DNA of 64,000 nucleotides, from contig JAILRA010000024.1 in assembly GCA_024698715.1 (NCBI GenBank), positions 85,140 to 149,139 of the forward strand, given 5' to 3'. The position numbers and the translations under genes were made by a program. This stretch comes from Lachnospiraceae bacterium. Its GTDB lineage: Bacteria; Bacillota; Clostridia; Lachnospirales; Lachnospiraceae. Under the pieces are notes generated by a model, which ran no database searches, was not told the origin of the DNA, and was given only the letters and a program-made list of their open reading frames with translations. Of this stretch, positions 9,684 through 18,941 are shown piece by piece (position 1 is the first letter of the stretch; each line of letters opens with the position of its first letter).

Positions 9684-12600
9684 ATGAACAAGAAAAAGAT
9701 CAAGACATTCAGACTGATGGCTGTCTGCATGGCGGCGGCAATGGTACTGAACAATTCCGGAATGACGGTTTTGGCAACCGGCCTGGACGGAATCGGGGAT
9801 GATTCGGAAGAAATCGTCATTTTAACGGAGGAGGACGAAGGTGAATCCGTCGATGCCGATGAGACTGAAGATGATCAGGATGACGTAAATGACGAAGACT
9901 CTGAAGACGGCGAGGATTCCGAGGACGATGCGGACGACGAAGACTCCGAGGACGGAGAGGATTCCGAAGACGACGCGGATGATGAAGACTCCGAAGACGG
10001 CGAAGATTCCGAGGACGATGCGGATGATGAAGACGACGAAGATGAGATCGATGAAGAAGAACCTGAAGACGGCGAAGAGATAGAAGCTCCCGACGAAGAG
10101 GAAGCAGATGTTTTGAATGCCAGTGGTACTTTAAGTCTTACATCAGATAAAATGTATTCAAATGCCCAGCTTAACGGATATGACTTTATTAAGCTTAACG
10201 GACATAAACTTACTGTTTCGGATAATTTTACTTCAACAGCCAAAATTGAAACCGGAGAAAACGGCGAACTGGTTGTAAACGGAGACATGACTACTGCTTC
10301 GGAAGTAAGATGCGATGGCGGAAAACTTACGGTTAAGGGAAGTTACACCCAGACAAACAGCTGGCTTTGTTCGAACAGCGGCGGAGGAGCAGTAATAAAC
10401 ATATCAAAGAATCTTGTATTTAAGGATAAGGGATATCCATATCTTTACAGCAGAAAAGATAAAGTAACGATTGGAGGAAATTTAGTATACGATTCAACTT
10501 ACAGCAGTACTGACAACGATGCCGTTTGGACCATAAAAGGAAATATCACACAGGATTCGACAGCAGGTACCCTTAGATTCAGCAATTTAATTCTTGCGGG
10601 AACTTCGGGACAGACAATCAGTATGCAGGAAAACAGCGAACTTGGCAATCTAACCGTTAATAACAGCAATGTAACACTCGGAACCCCGTACTTAAGCAAT
10701 GTGACACTTCAGACGGATTTCGCACCTAAGGGAACCGTAAATGTAAAAACCTACACTATTAATTTAAACGGTCATAAATTCACAACACCCAAAGGACTGG
10801 AAAATACGGGAAAAATATTACTTGGAGAAAACGGTGAACTGACAGTAAACGGGGATATGACTTCTTCTTCGGAAGTGAATTGTCAAAGCGGAATACTTAC
10901 GGTTAAGGGAAGTTACACTCAGACAGGCAACTGGCTTTATGCGTACAGCGGTGGAGCGGTAATAAATATATCAAAGAATCTTGTATTTAAGGATAAGGGA
11001 TATCCATATCTTTACAGCAGAAAAGATAAAGTAACGGTTGGCGGAAATTTAGTATACGATTCAACTTACGGCACTACTGACAACGGTACTATATGGACCA
11101 TAAAAGGAAATATCACGCAGGATTCGACAGCAGGTGCCCTTAGATTCAGCAATTTAACTCTTGCGGGAACTTCGGGACAGACAATAAGTCTGCAGGAAAA
11201 CAGCGAACTGGGCAATCTTACCGTTAATAACAGCAATGTAACACTAGGAACCCCGTACTTAAGCAATGTGACACTTCAGACGGATTTTGCACCTAAGGGA
11301 ACAGTAAATGTAAAAACCTACACTATTAATTTAAACGGTCATAAATTTACAACACCCAAAGGACTGGAAAATACGGGAAAAATATTACTCGGAGAAAACG
11401 GCGAACTTGTAGTAAACGGGGATATGACATCTTCTGCGGAAGTAAGATGTGATAGCGCAAAACTTACGGTTAAGGGAAGTTACACCCAGACAAACAGCTG
11501 GATTTATTCGTACAGCGGCGAAGGAGCAGAAATAAATATATCAAAGAATTTTGTATTTAAGAAAACGGGATACCCATATCTTTACAGCAGAAAAGATAAA
11601 GTAACGGTTGGCGGAAATTTTGTATACGATTCAACTTACAGCAGTACTGACAACGGTACTGTATGGACCATAAAAGGAAATATCACGCAGGAATCGGGAA
11701 CAGATACCCTCAAATTCAGCAATTTGATTCTTGCGGGAACAACGGAACAGACAATCAGTCTGCAGGAAAAAAGCGAACTGGGCAATCTCACCGTAAAGAA
11801 CAGCAATGTTACGCTCGCAACCCCGTACTTAAACAACGTGACCCTTCAGACGGATTTTGCACCTAAGGGAACAGTAACTGTTAATACCAAAAACTTCAAA
11901 TTAAACGGTCATAAGTTCACAACGCCCAAGGGCCTGGAAAGTAAGGAAGGAATTGAACTCGGACAAAACGGAGTGCTTACCGTAAACGGTGATATGACAG
12001 CATCGGGTGAAGTACGCTGCGACGGCGGAAAGCTTACAGTTAAAGGAAAATATACTCAGACAGCAAGCCGTTTATATGTTGAAAACGGAGCGGCAACAAT
12101 AAGTATCTCAAAGGATGCCGTATTCAAACCGAGCGGATATATTCATATAGTATCCGACGAAGTAAAAGCAACCGTAAACGGAAATATGACATACGCAGCA
12201 GGATTCAATACTACCAGCAATAAGGCGGAATGGACGGTTAAAGGTAATTTCACTCAGGGAGAAGGATCGGCATTCTTTACCGCAAGAATCCTTAAACTGC
12301 CTACAAAGGGAACAGCGATATCGTTATATGACGGTAAGGTAGATACTCTTGTACTCGGTTACGGAAAGAAAAATTACACAATTACTCCTGAAAACTGTTA
12401 CAATAAACTTATTGCAACATGTACACTTTCATTCAATGCAAACGGCGGAACCGTAACTACCAAAAACAAAAAGGTTACGACTGAACAGCAGTACGGAGAA
12501 TTGCCGGTACCGACAAAGGACGGTTCTTCGTTTGAAGGATGGTATACAAAGAAATCGGGCGGAGATCTGGTAACAGCCGAAACACTCGTAACCGCAGTGG

Positions 12601-13196
12601 ATGATTTTACGGTATATGCTCACTGGAAAACTAAACCGGTTATGAATTTTGATGACGTTCATGAGAGTGACTGGTTCTACAATGCGGTTAAATACGTATT
12701 TGAAAACGGAATCATGGCGGGAGTTAATGGCGGAAAATCCTTCGATCCTCACGGAAAACTGACCAGAGAGCAGTTTACGCAGGTTCTTTACGCATACGAA
12801 GGCAAGCCTGAATTGACAACGGAAAATGAATTTACCGATGTCGACCTTAACGCATGGTATGCCAAATCCGTAATCTGGGCTAAGGAAAAAGGCATTGTTG
12901 CAGGAAAACCCGACGGAACATTCGGTGTCGGACAAAACATTTCCAGACAGGATCTTGCGGTAATGCTTTACACATATTCGAGATACAAAGGATATGATCT
13001 GACGGCCAATGACGATGCACTGGACGGCTTTATCGACAAGGGCAAAGTTTCAAGTTATGCGAAAAATGCCATGAAATGGGCTGTAACCCAGGGCGTCATT
13101 TCAGGAAAAGGAAACGGCAAAGTCGATCCTTTGGGAAATGCAACCAGAGCAGAGTGCGCAACCATGGTTATGAAACTGTTTGAAAAGAATAAATAA
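9684..13196 (+). CDS. Repeat-rich SLH-domain surface protein
   Basis: A 1170-residue secreted protein. Order: signal peptide (1-32), extremely acidic region (about 45-140) with a 15-residue unit repeated three times, three near-identical ~190-residue beta-rich repeats plus a fourth degenerate one (about 171-900), a Listeria-Bacteroides (InlB-type B) repeat around 910-985, and three SLH domains to the end (FDDVHESDWFYNAVKYVFENG, FTDVDLNAWYAKS, AMKWAVTQGVISGKG). SLH domains anchor proteins to secondary cell-wall polymer. The middle repeats probably act as a stalk or binding surface; no enzyme motif is visible. The start has GGGAGG upstream. The signal peptide and SLH part closely match the protein encoded at 33281-36124. 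The gene ends at a strong terminator. Confidence 0.92.
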   Translation: MNKKKIKTFRLMAVCMAAAMVLNNSGMTVLATGLDGIGDDSEEIVILTEEDEGESVDADETEDDQDDVNDEDSEDGEDSEDDADDEDSEDGEDSEDDADDEDSEDGEDSEDDADDEDDEDEIDEEEPEDGEEIEAPDEEEADVLNASGTLSLTSDKMYSNAQLNGYDFIKLNGHKLTVSDNFTSTAKIETGENGELVVNGDMTTASEVRCDGGKLTVKGSYTQTNSWLCSNSGGGAVINISKNLVFKDKGYPYLYSRKDKVTIGGNLVYDSTYSSTDNDAVWTIKGNITQDSTAGTLRFSNLILAGTSGQTISMQENSELGNLTVNNSNVTLGTPYLSNVTLQTDFAPKGTVNVKTYTINLNGHKFTTPKGLENTGKILLGENGELTVNGDMTSSSEVNCQSGILTVKGSYTQTGNWLYAYSGGAVINISKNLVFKDKGYPYLYSRKDKVTVGGNLVYDSTYGTTDNGTIWTIKGNITQDSTAGALRFSNLTLAGTSGQTISLQENSELGNLTVNNSNVTLGTPYLSNVTLQTDFAPKGTVNVKTYTINLNGHKFTTPKGLENTGKILLGENGELVVNGDMTSSAEVRCDSAKLTVKGSYTQTNSWIYSYSGEGAEINISKNFVFKKTGYPYLYSRKDKVTVGGNFVYDSTYSSTDNGTVWTIKGNITQESGTDTLKFSNLILAGTTEQTISLQEKSELGNLTVKNSNVTLATPYLNNVTLQTDFAPKGTVTVNTKNFKLNGHKFTTPKGLESKEGIELGQNGVLTVNGDMTASGEVRCDGGKLTVKGKYTQTASRLYVENGAATISISKDAVFKPSGYIHIVSDEVKATVNGNMTYAAGFNTTSNKAEWTVKGNFTQGEGSAFFTARILKLPTKGTAISLYDGKVDTLVLGYGKKNYTITPENCYNKLIATCTLSFNANGGTVTTKNKKVTTEQQYGELPVPTKDGSSFEGWYTKKSGGDLVTAETLVTAVDDFTVYAHWKTKPVMNFDDVHESDWFYNAVKYVFENGIMAGVNGGKSFDPHGKLTREQFTQVLYAYEGKPELTTENEFTDVDLNAWYAKSVIWAKEKGIVAGKPDGTFGVGQNISRQDLAVMLYTYSRYKGYDLTANDDALDGFIDKGKVSSYAKNAMKWAVTQGVISGKGNGKVDPLGNATRAECATMVMKLFEKNK
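9891..10025 (+). repeat. Three tandem 45-bp units encoding an Asp/Glu-rich stretch
   Basis: The 15-residue unit DEDSEDGEDSEDDAD is encoded three times in a row, with a few synonymous differences, within the N-terminal acidic region of the SLH protein. Confidence 0.9.
10194..11900 (+). repeat. Three tandem ~569-bp coding repeats in the SLH protein gene
   Basis: Units begin with codons for LNGHK at 10194, 10764 and 11331 (570, 567 and 570 bp); a fourth, shorter and more divergent unit begins at 11901. Long stretches are identical between units at the DNA level, which points to recent duplication or gene conversion and makes the region prone to copy-number change or misassembly. Confidence 0.9.
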
Positions 13197-13234
13197 ATTC
13201 AATTAAAAACAGATTTTAAATAATCAAAATCCAT

Positions 13235-13281
13235 ACTCCCTTAAGCGGACTGCAGTAAGATCCCTTAAGGGAGTTTTTTTT
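13235..13281 (+). terminator. Terminator after the SLH protein gene
   Basis: Perfect 11-bp arms ACTCCCTTAAG and CTTAAGGGAGT surround an 18-nt loop and are followed by a run of eight T residues. Confidence 0.9.
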
Positions 13282-13302
13282 ATTCTCAAACTCCCCTTTT
13301 TG

Positions 13303-13331
13303 TTGAAAAAAAGCCTAAAAAGCGATAAAAT
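13303..13331 (+). promoter_or_regulatory. Sigma-A-type promoter for the GH13 gene
   Basis: TTGAAA at 13303-13308 and TAAAAT at 13326-13331 with a 17-nt spacer. It lies just after the previous terminator and 31 bases before the chosen GH13 start. Because it overlaps the TTG-initiated extension of that frame, it supports the later ATG start. Confidence 0.65.
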
Positions 13332-13362
13332 ATTCGTGTATGTATTTGCCACGGGGTGCACT

Positions 13363-16215
13363 ATGAACATCGACGAAAGAAATAAACTGGAAACCAGTTT
13401 TCAATATATTCTTAAAATGAGACCTTCGCTCAACAAGCAGGCTCTCTTCTCGGATACAACGCAGGATTATGTTACGCCTGCGGAACCGCGTCTAAAAGAA
13501 AAAGTCACTATCAAATTCAGAACGGCCAGGAACAATGTCGATACGATTTATGTTGTTTCGAAAGACAAGTCTTACGAAATGGTTAAGACCGAGGCGGACA
13601 ACCTTTTTGACTACTATTCCTGTGTCATTTCCATGGATGAAAAGATATTCGGATATTGTTTTCAGATAATCGCCGGAAAGGTGGTTTGCTTTTATAATTC
13701 ACGCGGTATTTCCAAGGACGTACAGGAATACTACAATTTCCGCATTATTGCCGGATTCAGAACACCCACATGGGCAAAGGGTGCCGTTATGTATCAGATA
13801 TATGTGGACAGATTCTTTAACGGCGATCCGAGTAATGATGTGCTGACCAACGAATATACATATCTTGACGGTTACAGCGAACAGGTCACGGACTGGGGAA
13901 AATATCCCGCCCAGATGGGAGTAAGGGAATTTTACGGCGGAGATCTGCAGGGTGTTATCGACAAGATGGATTATCTTGAAGATCTCGGAATCGACGTGAT
14001 CTATTTCAATCCGCTTTTTGTCTCTCCTTCCAACCACAAATACGATATTCAGGATTATGATCATATCGATCCCCATATCGGTAAGATTGTAGAGGACGAA
14101 GGCGAACTGCTCGAGAACGGTCAGAAAGAAAACCGTCTTGCGACAAGATATATCAACAGGGTCACAAACACAAAGAACCTTGAAGCCAGCGACGAGCTTT
14201 TTGCAAAAGTTGTAAAAGAAGCACATAAAAGAGGCATGAAAGTCATTCTTGACGGTGTGTTCAACCACTGCGGATCATTCAACAAATGGCTTGACAGGGA
14301 AAGAATATACGAAGAGCAGGAAGGCTACGAAAAAGGCGCATTCGTTTCAAACGAAAGTCCCTACAAGGATTATTTCAAGTTCCACAAAGAAGACTGCTGG
14401 CCTTACAATCCGAGTTATGACGGATGGTGGGGACATGATACACTGCCCAAACTCAATTATGAAGGCAGCAGGGATCTGACCGATTACATAATGAAAATAG
14501 GCAGAAAATGGGTATCCGCTCCTTACAATGCGGACGGATGGAGACTTGATGTGGCTGCGGATCTCGGACATTCGCCCGAATTCAACCACAGATTCTGGAA
14601 AGAGTTCAGAAAATCCGTCAAACTGGCTAATCCCAATGCCATTATCATTGCCGAGCATTACGGATATTCAAGAGACTGGCTCATGGGCGACGAATGGGAT
14701 ACCGTAATGAACTACGATGCATTCATGGAACCTGTCACATGGTTCTTAACCGGAATGCAGAAACACAGTGACGATTACAGAGAAGATCTGCTCGGAAATG
14801 CCGAGAGTTTCTGGGGAGCGATGACTCACCACGGAACCAATTTTACCAATTCTTCCCTTCAGGTTGCCATGAATGAGTTGAGCAACCACGATCATTCGCG
14901 TTTCCTTACGAGAACCAACAGGAAAGTGGGAAGGATGCACACTCTCGGTTCGCAGGCGGCAGAAGAAGGCGTCAACAAAGCCGTGTTCAGAGAAGCGGTC
15001 GTAATGCAGATGACCTGGCCCGGAGCACCGACTATTTATTACGGTGACGAAGCGGGTGTCTGCGGATTCACGGATCCCGACAACAGAAGAACATATCCTT
15101 GGGGACATGAAGACAGGGAACTCATTGAATTCCATAAGCAGATGATCCGTGTACATAAGCTTAATGCGGTCCTTCTTACGGGTTCTCTCATGAATCTCGG
15201 AGAAGATTACAATTTTGTTGCATACGGCAGATTCGACAAGGAAGAGCAGATAATAGTTCTCGTAAACAATAACGGCCACGAGATCGAAAAAGAGATCGCG
15301 GTATGGAGAATAGGAATTCCCGAGAGTGCGAAGATGCAGAGGATCGCATTTACGGGACGGGACGGATTCTCATTCGATACTCCGATCTCCGCATCGGAAG
15401 GCGGAAAATTCAAAGTTACGCTTCCGGCGGAATCGGCAAGCGTATATAAAGCGATAATCAACGAAAATGACCGAAAGAGAATAAGACTTGACGAAGAGGA
15501 GATCGTAAAAGAAGAAAAACCCGAAAAGAAACAGAATGCCGATGCCGACAAGGCAAAGCAGAACGAATCGGGCAAGAACAAACAGACTCCGGAATCCGAC
15601 AAGAATAAAGCTTCTTCGGATAAAGACAAACAGAAAGCCGAGAGCGGCAAGAAAGCGGAATCTGCTGATAAGGAAAAACAGGCTGCTGAGTCCGAAACAG
15701 GCAAGGCAAAGACAGAAAAAACCGCTGAGAGCAAGGCTAAGAGCGAAAAAGAAACAGCTGCTTCGAAAACTGAGAAGAATGCCGAAGCCGGCAGTAAATC
15801 CGAAAAGAAACCCGAAACGGAGAACAAACCGGATGAAGGTACCGAAGAGAAGGTCAGAAACGAGAATGTCAGCAGTGCCAATGCCGTTATCGAAGAAAAA
15901 GAGAATCCGGCTGACGGCGTGACGGATAAAGACAAACCCGCCAAGGAAGGCGAGAACGCAGCCGAAAAACCGGAAAAGAAACCGGCCAAGAAAGAAGAAA
16001 CATCATCCAAAGAATCGGAAGCAGGAAAATCCTCTTCCGAAAAACCTTCGGAAGACAAAGAGGAAAAAGATAAAGCGGATACATCTAAGAAAGATAGTTC
16101 CGCAGCACCTCAGGCACCTGCGAACAAGCCCGGAAAATCCGCGTGGGAAGTTGCAGAAGAAGTATGGGGCAAACCTGAAGACAACAAGAAGAGCTGGTTC
16201 CCGTTCTTTAAATGA
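13363..16215 (+). CDS. GH13 alpha-glucan hydrolase with long charged C-terminal tail
   Basis: A 950-residue alpha-amylase-family enzyme of the neopullulanase/cyclomaltodextrinase type. Residues about 1-120 resemble a CBM34-like N-terminal domain. The TIM barrel follows (YQIYVDRFFNGD, YFNPLFVSPSNHKYDIQDYDHIDP, DGVFNHCG) with catalytic Asp396 (GWRLDVA), Glu431 (IIAEHYG) and Asp510 (NHDHSRF). No signal peptide is present, so it probably acts on imported maltodextrins in the cytosol. After the C-terminal beta domain comes a ~240-residue low-complexity tail of Lys, Glu, Ser and Ala, ending in an aromatic segment (SAWEVAEEVWG ... SWFPFFK). The ATG at 13363 is preferred over a TTG at 13300 because a promoter lies between them. 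A CdaR-type regulator gene follows 23 bases later. Confidence 0.93.
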   Translation: MNIDERNKLETSFQYILKMRPSLNKQALFSDTTQDYVTPAEPRLKEKVTIKFRTARNNVDTIYVVSKDKSYEMVKTEADNLFDYYSCVISMDEKIFGYCFQIIAGKVVCFYNSRGISKDVQEYYNFRIIAGFRTPTWAKGAVMYQIYVDRFFNGDPSNDVLTNEYTYLDGYSEQVTDWGKYPAQMGVREFYGGDLQGVIDKMDYLEDLGIDVIYFNPLFVSPSNHKYDIQDYDHIDPHIGKIVEDEGELLENGQKENRLATRYINRVTNTKNLEASDELFAKVVKEAHKRGMKVILDGVFNHCGSFNKWLDRERIYEEQEGYEKGAFVSNESPYKDYFKFHKEDCWPYNPSYDGWWGHDTLPKLNYEGSRDLTDYIMKIGRKWVSAPYNADGWRLDVAADLGHSPEFNHRFWKEFRKSVKLANPNAIIIAEHYGYSRDWLMGDEWDTVMNYDAFMEPVTWFLTGMQKHSDDYREDLLGNAESFWGAMTHHGTNFTNSSLQVAMNELSNHDHSRFLTRTNRKVGRMHTLGSQAAEEGVNKAVFREAVVMQMTWPGAPTIYYGDEAGVCGFTDPDNRRTYPWGHEDRELIEFHKQMIRVHKLNAVLLTGSLMNLGEDYNFVAYGRFDKEEQIIVLVNNNGHEIEKEIAVWRIGIPESAKMQRIAFTGRDGFSFDTPISASEGGKFKVTLPAESASVYKAIINENDRKRIRLDEEEIVKEEKPEKKQNADADKAKQNESGKNKQTPESDKNKASSDKDKQKAESGKKAESADKEKQAAESETGKAKTEKTAESKAKSEKETAASKTEKNAEAGSKSEKKPETENKPDEGTEEKVRNENVSSANAVIEEKENPADGVTDKDKPAKEGENAAEKPEKKPAKKEETSSKESEAGKSSSEKPSEDKEEKDKADTSKKDSSAAPQAPANKPGKSAWEVAEEVWGKPEDNKKSWFPFFK

Positions 16216-16238
16216 TCAGGTAAAGGCAAGGAGTAATC

Positions 16239-17321
16239 ATGATCACAAAACAGGTTATAAAAACTTGCATAGAAGATTTAAAGGAAGTTTCCAAAACGGA
16301 TTTCTTCGTAGTGGATGCACAGGGACTTCTGATGGCGGCAACGAGCAAGGATATGCCCAATACCGCGCAGATGCTTGAACTCTTTACTTCGAAAGCGGAC
16401 AGTCAGATGATCGGGGATATCGTTCTCTTTAAGATCAAGGATGACGAAGAACCGGTATTTGTTCTGGCGGTCAGGGGAAATCAGGCGGACAGTTATCTGT
16501 ACGGAAAGATCTGTGTCAACGAGCTGACACATCTTCTGGAAGCCTACAGGGAACAGTTTGACAGCACTATTTATTTTCAGAATCTTCTGCTCGACAATCT
16601 GCTTTCGGTGGATATATACAATCGTGCAAGAAAGCTGGGGATCGTACACAACAGCAAGAGGATAGTATATGTTGCCGAAGTGACCAGGGAAAAATCGGTC
16701 GAAGCCATGCTGGCTTTAAAAAGCGCATTTGCCGAAGAAGGCGAATATGTTGTCAGCGTGGACGACAAAAATATAATTCTTATCCATACAATGGGTGAGG
16801 ATGAGGAACTTGACAATATAGAGGAACTCGCAAAATGCATTGAAGATATACTGAATACCGAGGTCATGATAAAGACCAGAGTGGCATACGGTGCACTTGA
16901 AGACGATCTGAGACTTCTTTCCCAGTCCTACAAGGAAGCCAAGATGGCATTGGATGTCGGAGCGATCTTCTATTCGGATAAGACCATAATGGCATACGAT
17001 TCGCTCGGAATCGGAAGGCTTATCTATCAGCTTCCCGTCAATCTCTGTCAGATATTCGTAAAAGAGGTTTTCGGCGAAGAAATGCCCGAGGAAGTGGACG
17101 AAGAAGTTATCGGAACGGTAAATACCTTCCTTGACAATAATTTCAATGTTTCGGAAACAGCCAGACAGTTGTATATCCACAGAAACACTCTCGGCTACAG
17201 AATAGAAAAATTAAAACAGTCAACGGGGCTCGATGTAAGGGAATTTAACGATGCCCTGACTTTCAGAATAGCATTGATGGTAAACAATTACGTGAAATTC
17301 ATGGAAGAGCGCGAAGAATAA
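16239..17321 (+). CDS. CdaR/PucR-type transcriptional regulator
   Basis: A 360-residue regulator. The C-terminal ~60 residues form the PucR-type helix-turn-helix (NNFNVSETARQLYIHRNTLGYRIEKLKQSTGLDVREFND is the recognisable region, about 298-340). The middle (130-270) resembles the GGDEF-like domain of CdaR proteins but lacks the GGDEF motif. The first ~110 residues are a small-ligand sensor-like domain. Characterised relatives respond to sugar acids or purines. The gene follows the GH13 gene by 23 bases with a good ribosome site (AAGGAG), so it is probably co-transcribed and may control glucan use. It converges with the minus-strand activase gene with only 2 bases between the stop codons and no terminator. 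Confidence 0.9.
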   Translation: MITKQVIKTCIEDLKEVSKTDFFVVDAQGLLMAATSKDMPNTAQMLELFTSKADSQMIGDIVLFKIKDDEEPVFVLAVRGNQADSYLYGKICVNELTHLLEAYREQFDSTIYFQNLLLDNLLSVDIYNRARKLGIVHNSKRIVYVAEVTREKSVEAMLALKSAFAEEGEYVVSVDDKNIILIHTMGEDEELDNIEELAKCIEDILNTEVMIKTRVAYGALEDDLRLLSQSYKEAKMALDVGAIFYSDKTIMAYDSLGIGRLIYQLPVNLCQIFVKEVFGEEMPEEVDEEVIGTVNTFLDNNFNVSETARQLYIHRNTLGYRIEKLKQSTGLDVREFNDALTFRIALMVNNYVKFMEEREE

Positions 17322-17323
17322 AC

Positions 17324-18055
17324 TTAAGCTATACCGCGAAGGTGTGTATTTACGCCAAGTGAATTGAGCATTTCGCAGAATTCCTTCAATTCTTCCGGTT
17401 TATAGGCCGAGAAACTGTTTGGATACAGGCTTTTGAATGAGTCATCCATCATATCTGCCAGGATCGTTTCCGACGAACGATAGGACTGAAGGTAATAATC
17501 GGAGCAGCCTTTTATCCATTCTGCGATCTGACGGAATTCTTTTTCGGAATGAAGTTCACGGCATACGGTTGTTCTGAACTCATACTTTATGCCCGAATTC
17601 ATAAGAAGTCTTACGGATTCTTCGATCGGAGCAAGGTTCATTTGCTTAAGACCGCAGGCTCTTGAATAATCCTCACGCGAAGATTTGATATCCATTGCGA
17701 CATAGTCCACAAGCGAATTGTCGATCAGGTTCTTAAGAACTTCGGGATTGGAACCGTTGGAATCGAGTTTGACATTAAGCCCGAAATCCTTGATCTTTCG
17801 GATAAAATCGGCCAGATCGGCATTGACGGTAGGCTCGCCTCCTGTAATGGCTACTCCCTCAAGTCTGTTTTTACGGCTCTCGAGAAATTCCATGAATTCG
17901 TTTTCCGAGATTACGGGTTCCGTATCGGGACAGAGAACGAGTTCGCCGTTCTGACAAAAAGGACATCTGAAATTGCAATGTCCGGTAAAGACCGTGCATG
18001 CGAGATGCTCGGGATAATCGAGAAGAGTTGTTTTGCTGAGTCCGTGAATGATCAT
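17324..18055 (-). CDS. nrdG: Radical SAM activating enzyme (anaerobic ribonucleotide reductase activase, NrdG2 type)
   Basis: A 243-residue radical SAM protein with the iron-sulfur cluster motif CNFRCPFC (Cys27, Cys31, Cys34), the glycine-rich GGEP motif and the substrate-strand LDSNGSNP. Its start (IHGLSKTTLLDYPEHLACTVF) is typical of the NrdG2 branch, which installs the glycyl radical on anaerobic ribonucleotide reductase. No reductase gene is next to it, so the partner is inferred. The first ATG of the frame is at 18109, but the ATG at 18055 has AAGGTGG directly ahead and fits family length. An extended -10 promoter and an inverted repeat lie upstream at 18081-18124. Confidence 0.88.
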   Translation of the reverse strand: MIIHGLSKTTLLDYPEHLACTVFTGHCNFRCPFCQNGELVLCPDTEPVISENEFMEFLESRKNRLEGVAITGGEPTVNADLADFIRKIKDFGLNVKLDSNGSNPEVLKNLIDNSLVDYVAMDIKSSREDYSRACGLKQMNLAPIEESVRLLMNSGIKYEFRTTVCRELHSEKEFRQIAEWIKGCSDYYLQSYRSSETILADMMDDSFKSLYPNSFSAYKPEELKEFCEMLNSLGVNTHLRGIA

Positions 18056-18080
18056 TTTGGCCACCTTTAAAAATCTGTAT

Positions 18081-18124
18081 ATGGTATTTTGAAAGTAACT
18101 GTATACCATTTATAGTGTATTATA
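18081..18124 (-). promoter_or_regulatory. Promoter and operator-like inverted repeat for the activase gene
   Basis: On the minus strand TGATATAAT is an extended -10 box (TATAAT at 18124-18119); no good -35 is seen. Just downstream of the expected start point, ATGGTAT (18081-18087) and ATACCAT (18103-18109) form an inverted repeat with a 15-nt spacer. Such a position suits a repressor site; the protein is unknown. Confidence 0.5.
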
Positions 18125-18321
18125 TCACAGTTTTGATAAATCAAATAAATAAAAGAGAAAATCTTTTACAATGAACAAGTGCAGTTTTGAAAATCCCGTC
18201 TGCACAGGATAGAAATGTTGTGTAACAGACAGATATTTCAATCGAACGGGAAATCGACTATTATTTTGATAGTGTATATAACCCGGTGATCCGGGAAAAT
18301 ATAAAAAAGGGGAAAAGGGAT

Positions 18322-18900
18322 ATGGCAGATTTAAAAAAGCTGATGCTGGATGAGATCAGAAAAAATACTCACATCCAGTCTTCTTACATTGACGAAACGG
18401 AAGAACTGATCGATACGGGGCTTGAAAAAAATGATGACAACCTGACAGCGGTTGCTTTGGCGTACCTTGACGAGAAGGGATACAGAAGAAGAGTCGACAA
18501 TCTGGAGATCGCAAAGCAGAAGATACTCGAGACTTCAGAGGGTTACGATACCATCATCGTAAAGAAGAACCGTATTGTAGAGACAAATATTTTCGAAAAG
18601 GCATCCGTAAACGAATTGAGGGATGCGCTTGAAGTCTGCCTTGTGAACACGGCGTCTTCGATCCATACGAAGCTCGACAGACTTACCAACAAGCAGTATG
18701 AATACAAAGTGGAGTTTGTTGATTCCTTCAAGATTGAAAGTGACAGACCGAGACAGGGTCATCTCGGAGCCGAAGAATTCGAAACACTGGAAGAAAAGAT
18801 CAACAAATATGCACATGCGGGATGGGAACTCGACAAGATGCATACCGAACCTAAGGGCACGAGAGTGTTCCTGATTTTCAGAAGAGAAAAAATGTCATAG
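18322..18900 (+). CDS. DUF4177-like protein of unknown function
   Basis: A 192-residue soluble protein. The C-terminal ~65 residues (KQYEYKVEFVDSF ... YAHAGWELDKMHTEPKGTRVFLIFRR) resemble DUF4177, a small domain with a Tyr-Lys-Val strand and a conserved Gly-Trp-Glu-Leu segment. The N-terminal ~115 residues are helical and charged and match nothing I recognise. No signal peptide or membrane segment is present. The ATG at 18322, with AAGGGA upstream, is preferred over an in-frame ATG at 18286. A GC-rich hairpin follows the stop codon immediately and separates it from tadA. The function is unknown; a role in the cytosol is inferred only from composition. Confidence 0.7.
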   Translation: MADLKKLMLDEIRKNTHIQSSYIDETEELIDTGLEKNDDNLTAVALAYLDEKGYRRRVDNLEIAKQKILETSEGYDTIIVKKNRIVETNIFEKASVNELRDALEVCLVNTASSIHTKLDRLTNKQYEYKVEFVDSFKIESDRPRQGHLGAEEFETLEEKINKYAHAGWELDKMHTEPKGTRVFLIFRREKMS

Positions 18901-18902
18901 GA

Positions 18903-18935
18903 GACAGGGGCTGTTGCGACAGCCCTTGTCGTTTT
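18903..18935 (+). terminator. Strong hairpin between the DUF4177-like gene and tadA
   Basis: Twelve-bp arms GACAGGGGCTGT and ACAGCCCTTGTC (one G-T pair) with a 4-nt loop, followed by only four T residues. It could be a weak or partial terminator, or an mRNA structure upstream of tadA, which lacks an obvious ribosome site. Confidence 0.6.
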
Positions 18936-18941
18936 GCAAAA

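Noticed and set aside
13300..13362. TTG-initiated N-terminal extension of the GH13 protein
   Set aside because: A good promoter (13303-13331) lies inside it, so this part is unlikely to be transcribed, let alone translated.
15207..16058. 283-codon Ser/Phe-rich ORF antisense to the GH13 tail
   Set aside because: A by-product of the Lys/Glu/Ala-rich codons of the sense strand.
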